From positions 1 to 62,233 of the forward strand of contig ONNQ01000024.1 in the NCBI GenBank assembly GCA_900319245.1: 62,233 nucleotides of DNA. The letters run 5' to 3'. This DNA is from an uncultured Lachnospiraceae bacterium. Its GTDB lineage: Bacteria; Bacillota; Clostridia; Lachnospirales; Lachnospiraceae. The notes under the pieces were generated by a model. That model ran no database searches, was not told the DNA's origin, and saw only the letters and a list, made by a program, of their open reading frames with translations. Each line of letters opens with the position of its first letter. Position 1 is the first letter of the stretch. A program made the translations under genes and the position numbers. This document shows, in pieces, positions 50,545-58,900 of this stretch.

Positions 50545-52221
50545 TCAGAACAGTCCGCTGATCACGCCGTTCTCGTCCACATCGATCCGCTCCGCCGCGG
50601 GGACCTTGGGCAGGCCGGGCATCGTCATGATGTCGCCGGTCAGGGCTACGATAAAGCCCGCGCCCGCGCTCACCTTGAGGTTGCGCACGGAGACCGTAAA
50701 GCCCTTGGGCGCGCCGAGCTTCGCAGCATCGTCCGAGAAGGAATACTGGGTCTTCGCCATGCAGATCGGCATCTTATCGAAGCCGAGCTCGGTCAGCTGT
50801 TTGACCTGCTTGACCGCGTTGCCGACCAGCTGCACGCCGTCCGCGTGATAGATCTTCCTGCAGATCGCGTCGAGCTTCTCCTCGATGGAGAGATCCAGCT
50901 CGTAGGACTGACGGAAGTCATTGGGCAGCTCGCACAGGCGGACGACTTCTTCCGCGAGGGCCTTGCCGCCTTCGCCGCCCTTTGCCCAGACTTCGGACAG
51001 AGCGACATTGACGCCCAGCTCTTTGCACTTCTCCTCGACCAGGTCAAGTTCCGCCTTAGTGTCGGTCGGGAACGCGTTGATGGCGACGACGCAGGGAAGT
51101 CCGAACACATCCTTGATATTGCTGACGTGCTGCAGGAGGTTCGGAAGGCCCTTCTCCAGTGCGTCGAGGTTTTCGTTATTCAGGTCAGCCTTCGGCACGC
51201 CGCCGTGATACTTGAGTGCACGGACGGTCGCAACGATGACGACTGCGCTCGGATGCAGGTCTGCCAGACGGCACTTGATGTCGAGGAACTTCTCCGCGCC
51301 GAGGTCAGCAGCGAAGCCTGCCTCTGTGACGATGTAGTCGCCGAGCTTGAGAGCCATCTTGGTGGCGGTCACAGAATTGCAGCCGTGCGCGATGTTCGCG
51401 AAGGGGCCGCCGTGAATGAATGCGGGGGTGTGCTCCAGAGTCTGGACCAGGTTAGGCTTGAGGGCATCCTTCAGGAGGGCTGCCATCGCACCTTCCGCCT
51501 TCAGGTCGTGGGCCGTAACCGGCTTGCCGTCAAAAGTATAAGCGACGATAATTTTGCCAAGGCGGGCCTTCAGATCTACGATATCGCTGGCCAGGCAAAG
51601 GACTGCCATGACCTCGGAAGCGACCGTGATATCGAAGCCGTCTTCCCTCGGAACGCCCTGCATGCGGCCGCCGAGACCGTCCACGATGTTGCGGAGCTGG
51701 CGGTCATTCATGTCCACTGCGCGCTTCCAGGTGATCTGCTTGACATCGATGCCGAGCTTGTTGCCCTGCTGTACATGGTTGTCCAGCATGGCGGCAAGGA
51801 GGTTATTGGCTGCGCCGATGGCATGGAAGTCGCCGGTGAAGTGGAGGTTGATGTCCTCCATGGGAATGACCTGCGCGTAGCCGCCGCCGGCCGCGCCGCC
51901 TTTGACGCCGAAGACCGGGCCCAGGGAAGGCTCACGGAGCGCCACGACGGACTTCTTGCCGATCTTGCGCAGGCCGTCTGCCAGGCCGACGCTGGTCGTG
52001 GTCTTGCCTTCGCCCGCGGGCGTGGGGGTGATGGCGGTCACCAGGATCAGCTTGCCGTTGGGGGCGTCCGCGTGGTCCTTGAGGTAGTTGTAGTCGATCT
52101 TTGCCTTGTAGTTGCCGTACTGCTCGATGTACTTCTCGTCGATCCCGAGGGAAGCTGCGATCTCTGTGATCTTCTTCGGCGATGCTTCCTGCGCGATCTC
52201 GATGTCAGACTTGAATCCCAT
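50545..52221 (-). CDS. fhs: Formate-tetrahydrofolate ligase
   Basis: A 558-residue full-length enzyme making 10-formyl-THF from formate and ATP, or ATP plus formate in reverse. [18 protein letters not shown] is the nucleotide loop near 67, [23 protein letters not shown] the THF-pocket segment near 97, FTGDFHAI and [13 protein letters not shown] follow. The first gene of the fhs-fchA-folD part; in catabolic direction it harvests ATP. AAAGGAGG precedes ATG 52221, itself lying inside the tail of an SDR remnant. Confidence 0.97.
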   Translation of the reverse strand: MGFKSDIEIAQEASPKKITEIAASLGIDEKYIEQYGNYKAKIDYNYLKDHADAPNGKLILVTAITPTPAGEGKTTTSVGLADGLRKIGKKSVVALREPSLGPVFGVKGGAAGGGYAQVIPMEDINLHFTGDFHAIGAANNLLAAMLDNHVQQGNKLGIDVKQITWKRAVDMNDRQLRNIVDGLGGRMQGVPREDGFDITVASEVMAVLCLASDIVDLKARLGKIIVAYTFDGKPVTAHDLKAEGAMAALLKDALKPNLVQTLEHTPAFIHGGPFANIAHGCNSVTATKMALKLGDYIVTEAGFAADLGAEKFLDIKCRLADLHPSAVVIVATVRALKYHGGVPKADLNNENLDALEKGLPNLLQHVSNIKDVFGLPCVVAINAFPTDTKAELDLVEEKCKELGVNVALSEVWAKGGEGGKALAEEVVRLCELPNDFRQSYELDLSIEEKLDAICRKIYHADGVQLVGNAVKQVKQLTELGFDKMPICMAKTQYSFSDDAAKLGAPKGFTVSVRNLKVSAGAGFIVALTGDIMTMPGLPKVPAAERIDVDENGVISGLF

Positions 52222-52468
52222 GGTTCCTGTACCTCCTTTTTTTCAAAAAAACATCCTGGACTGCATAGGTTTCCGTATGCTGTTCATACCATTGTATGGT
52301 TTCCTCATACGTCCTGCAGGCGATCACCTGTTTGCATAATGCATAACTTTGTTCCCAGCCGAAACCGCCAGCTGATGAAATGATCGTAATGGATCCATTA
52401 TCCACAATGCGGGGAGCCAGCGCCAGGCCGCTCCCGCCGCCTGTAAATACATAGACCTGCTTTTTCAT
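52205..52468 (-). pseudogene. Decayed SDR (3-alpha-HSD / coniferyl-alcohol-dehydrogenase type)
   Basis: An 87-codon frame that joins an SDR cofactor start (QVYVFTGGGSGLALA) directly to a later segment (GSITIISSAGGFGWEQSYALCK and TYEETIQWYEQH). In intact relatives these are about 80-100 residues apart, with the catalytic Tyr-x-x-x-Lys after the second segment. Both the middle and the catalytic end are missing; the frame then runs into the fhs ribosome site. It suggests an SDR that once acted on a steroid- or aryl-alcohol-like substrate stood here. Confidence 0.7.
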
Positions 52469-52485
52469 TCTGTAATAATCTTCCC

Positions 52486-53250
52486 TTAGCCTGCGTTCCA
52501 GCCGCCGTCCACATACATCACATCGCCGCTGATATAGGAGGAATCATCCGAAGCAAAGAACAGCGCCGCTGCCGCCACATCCTCCGCTTTCCCCACTTCA
52601 GGCGCTGCCGCAAGCACTTTCTGCACACGGGCATATCCTCCCATGTTGGGCATTCCCATGGAAGAACTGATCTCGGTGGCGATTCCGCCGGGCGCGATCA
52701 CGTTGACACGGATCTTCTGCGGCATGTACATGAACGCTGTGTTTTTGCTCATGGAAACAAGCGCCGCTTTGGAGGAGCAGTACACGGGTCCGGCCACGAC
52801 CTTGACGCAGCCAAGGGAGGCCACATTGATGATGCTCCCGCCGCTCTCCTGCGCCAGGAAAACGTTAACAGCCTTGCGCATGGCATACGCAGGTCCGAAA
52901 ACATTCAGCGCATAGACTTTCTGCAGGCGGTCATCAGACATCTCTCCGATCGGAGCCATATCATCCATCATGCCGGCGTTGTTGATCAGGACATCCAGCT
53001 TGCCGAATTTCTCGACAGCACAGTCGATCATCGCTTCATTGACTTCCTCTTTCGTGACGTCTCCCTGGTACACGATCACTTCGCCGGGGGCGTCAGCCAA
53101 GGAAGCGGCCAGCTCCTCCAGACGCTCTTTCCGGCGGGCGACGGCGACGACCTTCGCGCCTTCTCTTACAAAGAGCTCCACAATAGCCTTCCCCATGCCG
53201 GAAGAAGCCCCGGTGACGACAACAGATTTGCTTTCGAGTCTCATACTCAT
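52486..53250 (-). CDS. SDR-family oxidoreductase
   Basis: A 254-residue classical short-chain dehydrogenase. Cofactor motif TGASSGMG near 14, NNAG near 90, catalytic Ser in INVASLG and YCSSK near 153-157, then PGGIATEI after it. VAVARRKERLEEL suggests an Arg next to the adenine ribose, favouring NADP. AAAGGA precedes ATG 53250. It is in the reverse catabolic cluster between another SDR and the SDR remnant. Substrate unknown; SDRs here probably oxidise an alcohol group released or exposed by the pathway. Confidence 0.9.
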   Translation of the reverse strand: MSMRLESKSVVVTGASSGMGKAIVELFVREGAKVVAVARRKERLEELAASLADAPGEVIVYQGDVTKEEVNEAMIDCAVEKFGKLDVLINNAGMMDDMAPIGEMSDDRLQKVYALNVFGPAYAMRKAVNVFLAQESGGSIINVASLGCVKVVAGPVYCSSKAALVSMSKNTAFMYMPQKIRVNVIAPGGIATEISSSMGMPNMGGYARVQKVLAAAPEVGKAEDVAAAALFFASDDSSYISGDVMYVDGGWNAG

Positions 53251-53335
53251 CCCAGTCCTTTCACTTGAAAACCCTATGTGCGTCAGGCCGGCAGCTTGTT
53301 CACTGTCGGCCTGCCCAATCTAAACAATTTTCCGT

Positions 53336-54256
53336 TTACTCTGCCTTCGGAGGGAACTCCTTGATCGCAGGCTGCCTGTACAGGCAGTTGTGGGTCATGC
53401 CCTTGTCCGCGAGGACGCAGTCTCCGTTGATGCCGTCCGCCAAGTTCGTGCACATCATGTACACAGCCAGTGCCACAGCATCGGTATCCGGATTGACATC
53501 CACCTGGTTGACTGTCATCTCAGCACCGAACTCCGCCTTTTTCTCATCCGGCAGTGAGCGGACAACCTGGTTGTAAATTCCGCCAGGTGTAGACATCGGT
53601 CCGGGAGCGACGGTATTGACAACGATCCCAAAGCGCTTGAGCTCTTTGGCGAGCTCGGTCGTCAGGGCAACGATACCGCCCTTGGAAGCTGCATAATGGG
53701 AATAGCCGCCGAAAACGGGGAAGGGCATCGTGTAGCAGTCAGAAGAGATGAAGACCATCTTGCCCTGGATGCCGTTCTTAACCATGTAATCGCTGACATG
53801 CTTGGCCACGCGGAAGGACCCGTTCAGGTTCACGTTGATGACACGCACGAACTCCTCTTCCGGCATGTCGTAAATATGCGCGTAGCTCCACACACCGGCG
53901 GAATTAACCAGAATATCGAGGGAGCCGAAGGTTTCTGCCGTGAACTCCACGGCTGCCTTCACACTCTCTTCGCTCGTCACATCACATTTACAGAACTTCA
54001 CTCTGTCTTCACCAAAGCCGGCCTGGGCAAACAGCGGCATGGCTCTCCCCGCTTCCTCCTCGGAGAAGCTCGCCACAACCACCTTCGCGCCGCCCTGCAG
54101 AAGGCGAAGGGATGTGCAGAAGCCGAGGCCTGAGGTACCGCCCGTCACGAGAGCCACTTTGCCGGTGACATGGATGAGGTCTTCCAGCGGTCTCGCTTTT
54201 GCCACATATCCCTGCATCATCATCTGAGAAATTACCTTGGGATCAAAGTTGTTCAT
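53336..54256 (-). CDS. SDR-family oxidoreductase
   Basis: A 306-residue short-chain dehydrogenase with an N-terminal extension of about 25 residues. TGGTSGLGF near 34 is the cofactor loop, NSAGVW near 110, then SSDCY and YAASK near 180 are the catalytic Ser and Tyr-Lys. PGPMSTPGG follows. Start 54256 is chosen by AAAGGAAG; an upstream TTG frame has no site. It lies 44 bases after the GcvT-like gene and 85 before the next SDR. It probably acts on the same pathway's substrate, but which is not known. Confidence 0.9.
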   Translation of the reverse strand: MNNFDPKVISQMMMQGYVAKARPLEDLIHVTGKVALVTGGTSGLGFCTSLRLLQGGAKVVVASFSEEEAGRAMPLFAQAGFGEDRVKFCKCDVTSEESVKAAVEFTAETFGSLDILVNSAGVWSYAHIYDMPEEEFVRVINVNLNGSFRVAKHVSDYMVKNGIQGKMVFISSDCYTMPFPVFGGYSHYAASKGGIVALTTELAKELKRFGIVVNTVAPGPMSTPGGIYNQVVRSLPDEKKAEFGAEMTVNQVDVNPDTDAVALAVYMMCTNLADGINGDCVLADKGMTHNCLYRQPAIKEFPPKAE

Positions 54257-54299
54257 AAACTCTTCCTTTCTGATCGCACAAAACTGATACAACTATAAA

Positions 54300-55352
54300 T
54301 CAGGAAAGAAACGTCGTACCGCAGATCACTGCGTCGTGTCCGTGGAGCGATACGTGGTCGCCGGCCTTGAGCACGCCCTTTTTGCAGATGATCAGGCCGT
54401 TGTTGATCTCGTTGACATAGCTGTAGACGATCTTCATGACGCGGCCGATCTCCTCTCCGTCCACGAAGACCTTCTCGCCCTCATTCCCCATGTGGCGTCC
54501 CTTGATGTGGATGTTGTCCTCCGCCACTGTGAAGCCGACGACCTCGCGCGCCGGACCTTCGTCGCGGATCTTCATCAGGGCTTCCTTGCCGATGAAATCC
54601 TTGTCAAAATTGATGCCGTTCGCCAGGCCCACTTCGTAGGGATTGGTGTGGCGCAGGTCACGCATATAGTAGAAGCCGGCCTCACAGGGCAGCGTCCAGG
54701 CCATGACCTGGAATTCAGTCACTTCACGGCCGCCGAAATTCGGCGCCAGTGCTCGCAGCTTCTCTTCCTGCGCAGGGGCTTCCGCCTTCGGGAAATAGAG
54801 CTCGTAGCCCAGCTTTTCGCCGGTGAAGCCCGCGCGATTGACATACACCGGAATTCCGTCGATCTCATTGGCCTTCATCTCGAAGAACTTCTGATTGTCC
54901 ACCGGATTTTTCACCAGTGCATTGACCATCTCTATGGAGCGGGGACCCTGCACCGCGTACATCTCCCACTCCTTCGTGATGTCCTTGAACTCCACCTGGT
55001 AGGAGCCTTTGTGTGCCTCGAACCAGGGGAACATCATCATCTTGAACAGTGTGGAGATCCAGAACTTCTCATCCTCCATGCGGAAGACCACGACATCGTC
55101 GATGATCTGGGCATTCTCGTCCAGCATCGTGGTGTAGCGCTCGCGGCCGTTTTTCAGGTTGCTGATGTTCTTGGGGAAGATGTAGTCGAGGAAAGCCGCG
55201 GCATCCTTGCCGGTCACTTCCACCAGCTGGTGGGTCCAGAGGTACCAGCCCACCGCATCGCGGACGGCCATATGCTCGCTGCGCTTCATATCGTCAAATT
55301 TATAGACATTCTTGTACATCACAGGATAAGGTACAGGATAGGTTTCTTTCAT
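54300..55352 (-). CDS. GcvT-family THF-dependent aminomethyl/methyltransferase
   Basis: A 350-residue T-protein-like enzyme that transfers a one-carbon group to THF. Family marks: MLDENAQIIDDVVVFR with the catalytic Asp, YAVQGPRSIEMV, NRAGFTGEKLGYELYFP, the EVGLANGINFDKDFIGKEAL segment and a C-terminal domain. No glycine-cleavage P or H genes are near. Related enzymes demethylate dimethylglycine/sarcosine, DMSP (DmdA) or lignin aryl ethers (LigM/DesA). Here it lies beside two SDRs, a 412-residue unknown protein and fhs-fchA-folD, which suggests a demethylation route. No metF is in the window, so product may be methylene-THF. Confidence 0.85.
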   Translation of the reverse strand: MKETYPVPYPVMYKNVYKFDDMKRSEHMAVRDAVGWYLWTHQLVEVTGKDAAAFLDYIFPKNISNLKNGRERYTTMLDENAQIIDDVVVFRMEDEKFWISTLFKMMMFPWFEAHKGSYQVEFKDITKEWEMYAVQGPRSIEMVNALVKNPVDNQKFFEMKANEIDGIPVYVNRAGFTGEKLGYELYFPKAEAPAQEEKLRALAPNFGGREVTEFQVMAWTLPCEAGFYYMRDLRHTNPYEVGLANGINFDKDFIGKEALMKIRDEGPAREVVGFTVAEDNIHIKGRHMGNEGEKVFVDGEEIGRVMKIVYSYVNEINNGLIICKKGVLKAGDHVSLHGHDAVICGTTFLS

Positions 55353-55408
55353 CTTATTTCACTCCTTTCTGCGATCGGATCTTTCTTCCTTGCCGCTCTG
55401 CCTGGGGA

Positions 55409-56647
55409 TCAGCAGAATTTGTCAACCTTCTTCGCGATCTTGATGCGGACCTTGCCGGCAGGGGAATCTTCCTCCCACAGGGACCACTGTGCGTTCACCA
55501 TTGATTTCACGGTCCCGTACCAGAACCAGATATAAGCGTCCTTGAAGCGGGGAAGGCTGCCCATGACAGTCAGATTGGTGGGATCAAAGGTATAAATGCA
55601 TTCCCTGGCGTTGAAGGCCTCGATCTCATAAGACACATGGCAGGCCTGCAGATACATCTCGAGGTAGCCGCCCATCAGCCTTCCGTCATCCGGTCCGATG
55701 CTGTGCGGAACGCCCATCCACTGGCGAAGGCCTTCCTTGGAGAAATTGTCGACAAAGGTTGCCTTGCCGGCTGCCTCACAGACACAGTGGATCGCGTAAT
55801 CCACCTGCTCCGCCGTCAGCTTTCCTTCGCGGATGAGATCATCAAGGGTCGGGAAAATATAGGAGCCGGCGTTAGACATAGTCACCATTGGATATGCCGC
55901 GTGCCAGTCCTCTTCGCAGTTCGTACCGTTGGAGAAGGTAAAATCGCACTCCTCACGGAACATCATGGATTCGTCGATCGTGTCCTCTTCCTTCGTGAAC
56001 TTGATCTGATCCTCGGAGCCGACGGGACCGAAGCACTCCCACTGCTCGTGCTCGGGCATAGGATATTTTTCCCTGCACTCCGCTACGATGCGGCAGTGGC
56101 GGTCGCCGGCGCCCTTAGCTTCGACCATGTGGTATTCCAGACGCGGTCCATTGGGACGAATTCTTGCGGCGCAGTCCGCGCAGGCCTGCAGAGACTGGGT
56201 CGTGGCGCGGCAGAGCTCGGTTCCCACAAGATCCCAGTAACATACGTCGAGTTCCTTCTCCGCCCGATAGGTGCCGAAGTCATTCACGCGGCCGCACATC
56301 AGCAGCTCGTCGTCGCCGCGGTCTCCGATCAGGCCGCCGACGAAGTTGCCGCGCATGAAGGGATGCATGTGCAGGTCCTCCGCATTGTTCTCCGTATAGC
56401 CGGGCATCATGCTATACACATAAGCCAGACGGTTGTAGGCGTTGGTGCACATGGCCTTGCTGCGCTCCACATAGTCCGGTACGAGGATCCGGAAAGCCTG
56501 CATCACTGCTGCAGCCACGACATTGCTGTAACGCTGGGCATAGTGCGCGCCTTCGCTGTAGGAGACGATTTTGTCCCAGGGGGATTTGATCGGCTCGATG
56601 CCTGTGTCGATCTTCTTGGGGATACGGGGGTCGATTTTTCCGCTCAT
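55409..56647 (-). CDS. Unknown protein of the one-carbon cluster (412 aa)
   Basis: A 412-residue soluble protein without signal peptide or TM. I recognise no family firmly. It is rich in Cys, Trp and acidic residues; LQACADCAARIRPNGPRLEYHMVEAKGAG and DRHCRIVAEC (about residues 165-205) weakly recall the ATC-hydrolase family. It is translated immediately upstream of the GcvT-like gene (56 bases) and is the first gene of the cluster, facing the PucR-type regulator, so it probably provides the substrate-specific step. It could be a methyl-group-releasing enzyme or substrate-binding partner. Confidence 0.75.
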   Translation of the reverse strand: MSGKIDPRIPKKIDTGIEPIKSPWDKIVSYSEGAHYAQRYSNVVAAAVMQAFRILVPDYVERSKAMCTNAYNRLAYVYSMMPGYTENNAEDLHMHPFMRGNFVGGLIGDRGDDELLMCGRVNDFGTYRAEKELDVCYWDLVGTELCRATTQSLQACADCAARIRPNGPRLEYHMVEAKGAGDRHCRIVAECREKYPMPEHEQWECFGPVGSEDQIKFTKEEDTIDESMMFREECDFTFSNGTNCEEDWHAAYPMVTMSNAGSYIFPTLDDLIREGKLTAEQVDYAIHCVCEAAGKATFVDNFSKEGLRQWMGVPHSIGPDDGRLMGGYLEMYLQACHVSYEIEAFNARECIYTFDPTNLTVMGSLPRFKDAYIWFWYGTVKSMVNAQWSLWEEDSPAGKVRIKIAKKVDKFC

Positions 56648-57017
56648 AACATTTTCTCCTTCCGAATAGTGTGAACAGGTGTATAAATATATTTTTCCAA
56701 AAAACTGATGCTGCTGTTGATCCTATGGTAACAAGCCCTGAGAGAGTTGATAAGACGGCAGAGATTCCGAACCTCGCATGAGAAAGGTGTAAGCTTTGTA
56801 CCCGCTTAGAGCGTCTGCGCTGACCTGTCTTTACGTCAAATAATAGACAATTGGTGGAGATTCCGTCCGTTTTCGCCCCAAAACGTGTGCAAAATGCATT
56901 ATCATTTCTAAAAATTGCAAAACCCCCCCCATTTATCCCTTCATAAGGTATAATGTAATACAACATAGTGCACACCTCTTGTCTGTCTTCACAGGTATTA
57001 CATGGGGGATTTTTGAG
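56648..57017. other. 370-base divergent regulatory region of the one-carbon cluster
   Basis: No gene. GAGATTCCG occurs as a direct repeat at 56761-56769 and 56857-56865 (96 bases apart). A TATAAT box at 56949-56954 serves the regulator gene, which follows an oligo-C tract (eight C). Region resembles an activator-controlled promoter pair with weak -35 boxes. I looked for the THF riboswitch and did not find its conserved core. Confidence 0.5.
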
Positions 57018-58526
57018 ATGAAACTCAACTTGGATGTGATCGCTGACTATCTGCCGGAACACTATCAGGTTCGCCGATACGGCTCCAAAGAGCGCCGGCT
57101 CCTCTGCGGAAGGCCGCGCCTATATGATTTAGAAACAGCTTCGGAAGACGGACGAGTCTATATCACAGCCTCCGATTTCCTGCAGGAACCAATGCAGGAA
57201 GGGATGAACATGATCTGTGTGGGAGGAAAATTCCCCAAGCACCTGCTCAGGGACGGCGCACAAGCACTGCATATCGAGAACAATACTGACGTCATGCAGG
57301 TCCTTTGGGATGTTCAGGCGGTCTATGACCGGTTTGACGCATGGAACGATAAGCTGCGGGATATTCTGGAGGCGTCCGGGGAACCCGATATGGAACAGTT
57401 TTTCCTGACAGGCATTAACATCCTTAAAAACCGCATCGGCCTTTCCGACTATGGCCTGCATCCGATGTTCAATTGCAATATGGAAGATGAGAAGCCTCAT
57501 TTCCATGATATGCGGGATGGCCATAGTGCGTTCGATATGACGAACCTGGAAGGGATCCGGGATGTCGGCCTCGTGGAGCGGGAGATCCAGGTTCCTTACC
57601 TCTCTGCTATTCCCAATGTCTCCACGAAAAATTACTGCCAGAATATTTATTCCTTCGGACGCTATATGGGATGTGCCTACTTCACAAATGATGTGCATCC
57701 TTTCCGGGAGAGTGACTATCCGCTGATGGACCATTTTTTCAATTATCTGTGCAAAATGGCCCTCCGCTATTTCAGCACCACTTCCACCGGCGATTCCCTT
57801 GAAACTGCAATTATCCGCGACATTCTGAACAGCCGCATTCCTCAGGGTGCGCGGCTCCGCCAGGTCCGTCTGGCTCCGGGGGAAAGCTGGCTCTGCCTGA
57901 GAGCACGCGAACGGCAGGGAGCCCGTTATCTTCCCCACAACTATATGTGCGAGCAGCTTCGGATGCTTCTCCCGGGAAGGGTTCATGTTCTGCAGTACGG
58001 GGACGGAATTGTAGGGATCCTGCACCGGGCTGCGGATCCATCGGATAATCCGGAAGCGGATTTTGAAGAGCTGCTGCAGCGAATGGGATATATCTGCGGA
58101 CTGAGCAATCCCTTCAGAGAACTCAGCCTGTTCCCGCATTTCTATGAGCAGGCGTCCTTTGCCCTCGAGAGTTTCATGGAAAGCGATTCCTCTGAAACCA
58201 TCAGCCGCTTCGGAGAAAACATTCTCCGCTACATGCTCTCCGCCTGCACCGGCACCATGCCGAAGGGCGTCCTGTATCCCGCCGGACTCCTTCGCCTTGT
58301 GGAGCATGATCTGCAGAAGGGATCCGACTATGTGCGGACCCTTCGCGTTTATCTCAATAGTGAATGCAACGCCTCCCGCACGGCGGACCAGCTCTATGTC
58401 CACCGCAACAGCTTTCTCAAGAGGCTGGAGCGGATCACCCGGATTCTGGAGATGGATCTGGAAGATGCAGATACGAGGCTCCTGCTGCGGATCTGCCTGA
58501 AGCTTTTGGAGAGTACGGGCACTTAA
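57018..58526 (+). CDS. PucR-type regulator of the one-carbon cluster
   Basis: A 502-residue regulator with a long N-terminal sensor region (about 1-330) of unfamiliar sequence and a C-terminal PucR helix-turn-helix: RTADQLYVHRNSFLKRLERI near 460-480, then LEMDLEDADTRLLL. ATG 57018 follows GGGGGA. It is divergent from the unknown 412-residue protein gene, the typical position for a substrate-responsive activator of the cluster. It is longer than and only distantly similar to the regulator at 42950. Confidence 0.88.
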   Translation: MKLNLDVIADYLPEHYQVRRYGSKERRLLCGRPRLYDLETASEDGRVYITASDFLQEPMQEGMNMICVGGKFPKHLLRDGAQALHIENNTDVMQVLWDVQAVYDRFDAWNDKLRDILEASGEPDMEQFFLTGINILKNRIGLSDYGLHPMFNCNMEDEKPHFHDMRDGHSAFDMTNLEGIRDVGLVEREIQVPYLSAIPNVSTKNYCQNIYSFGRYMGCAYFTNDVHPFRESDYPLMDHFFNYLCKMALRYFSTTSTGDSLETAIIRDILNSRIPQGARLRQVRLAPGESWLCLRARERQGARYLPHNYMCEQLRMLLPGRVHVLQYGDGIVGILHRAADPSDNPEADFEELLQRMGYICGLSNPFRELSLFPHFYEQASFALESFMESDSSETISRFGENILRYMLSACTGTMPKGVLYPAGLLRLVEHDLQKGSDYVRTLRVYLNSECNASRTADQLYVHRNSFLKRLERITRILEMDLEDADTRLLLRICLKLLESTGT

Positions 58527-58593
58527 TTGACAAGCTTATTCGTCAATGCTACAATGCGCTTGTGTGGCATGAAGCCATGCGAAGAATGCCGAA

Positions 58594-58616
58594 GCATTCG
58601 CCGTATGAAATAAAAA
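58594..58616. repeat. Intergenic repeat, copy 1
   Basis: GCATTCGCCGTATGAAATAAAAA; copy 2 at 60418-60440 differs at one base. Each copy is followed by GAG and a strong hairpin. The pair brackets the Fic gene. Confidence 0.75.
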
Positions 58617-58673
58617 ATGAGAGGCTCTTCCTGGATGCGAGCATCCGGAATCGCCTCTCATTTTTTATTTCGC
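58606..58673. terminator. Large bidirectional terminator hairpin
   Basis: GAAATAAAAAATGAGAGGC pairs with GCCTCTCATTTTTTATTTC, enclosing a second small hairpin TGGATGC/GCATCC. Further out, GCCATGCGA and TCGCATGGC also pair, so the whole is a multi-arm palindrome. Confidence 0.8.
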
Positions 58674-58900
58674 ATGGCTCAAAGCTTATTCGTACTCTAT
58701 GATGACCTTTTGGTTTGTAGGATATATAGTGGTTTGCATTATAAATTACCACAACAAATATACGTATTATATGACCTATCCTGTTTTACCAATATCTTTT
58801 GGGTCAATAATTGGTCGCCAAATGGTACTTGTTACACGCTCCGGCAAACATTGCATTCAGTTTGTCCTGTATTCTTTTAGATCCATTCCGTCAACCTCTT

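Larger units (their letters stand above)
58527..58900. other. 374-base intergenic region with hairpin and repeat copy
   Basis: Holds the terminator at 58606-58673 and the first copy of the intergenic repeat (58594-58616). The AT-rich rest (58700-58900) has no gene I can support. Confidence 0.55.

Noticed and set aside
50287-52383. A 698-codon open frame on the forward strand opposite fchA and fhs
   Set aside because: It is antisense to two well-conserved enzymes, has no ribosome site and no family likeness; open antisense frames are common in GC-rich codon usage.
56648-57017. Possible THF riboswitch in front of the one-carbon cluster
   Set aside because: The conserved THF-I core elements are not present in either orientation; only short hairpins and direct repeats are seen.
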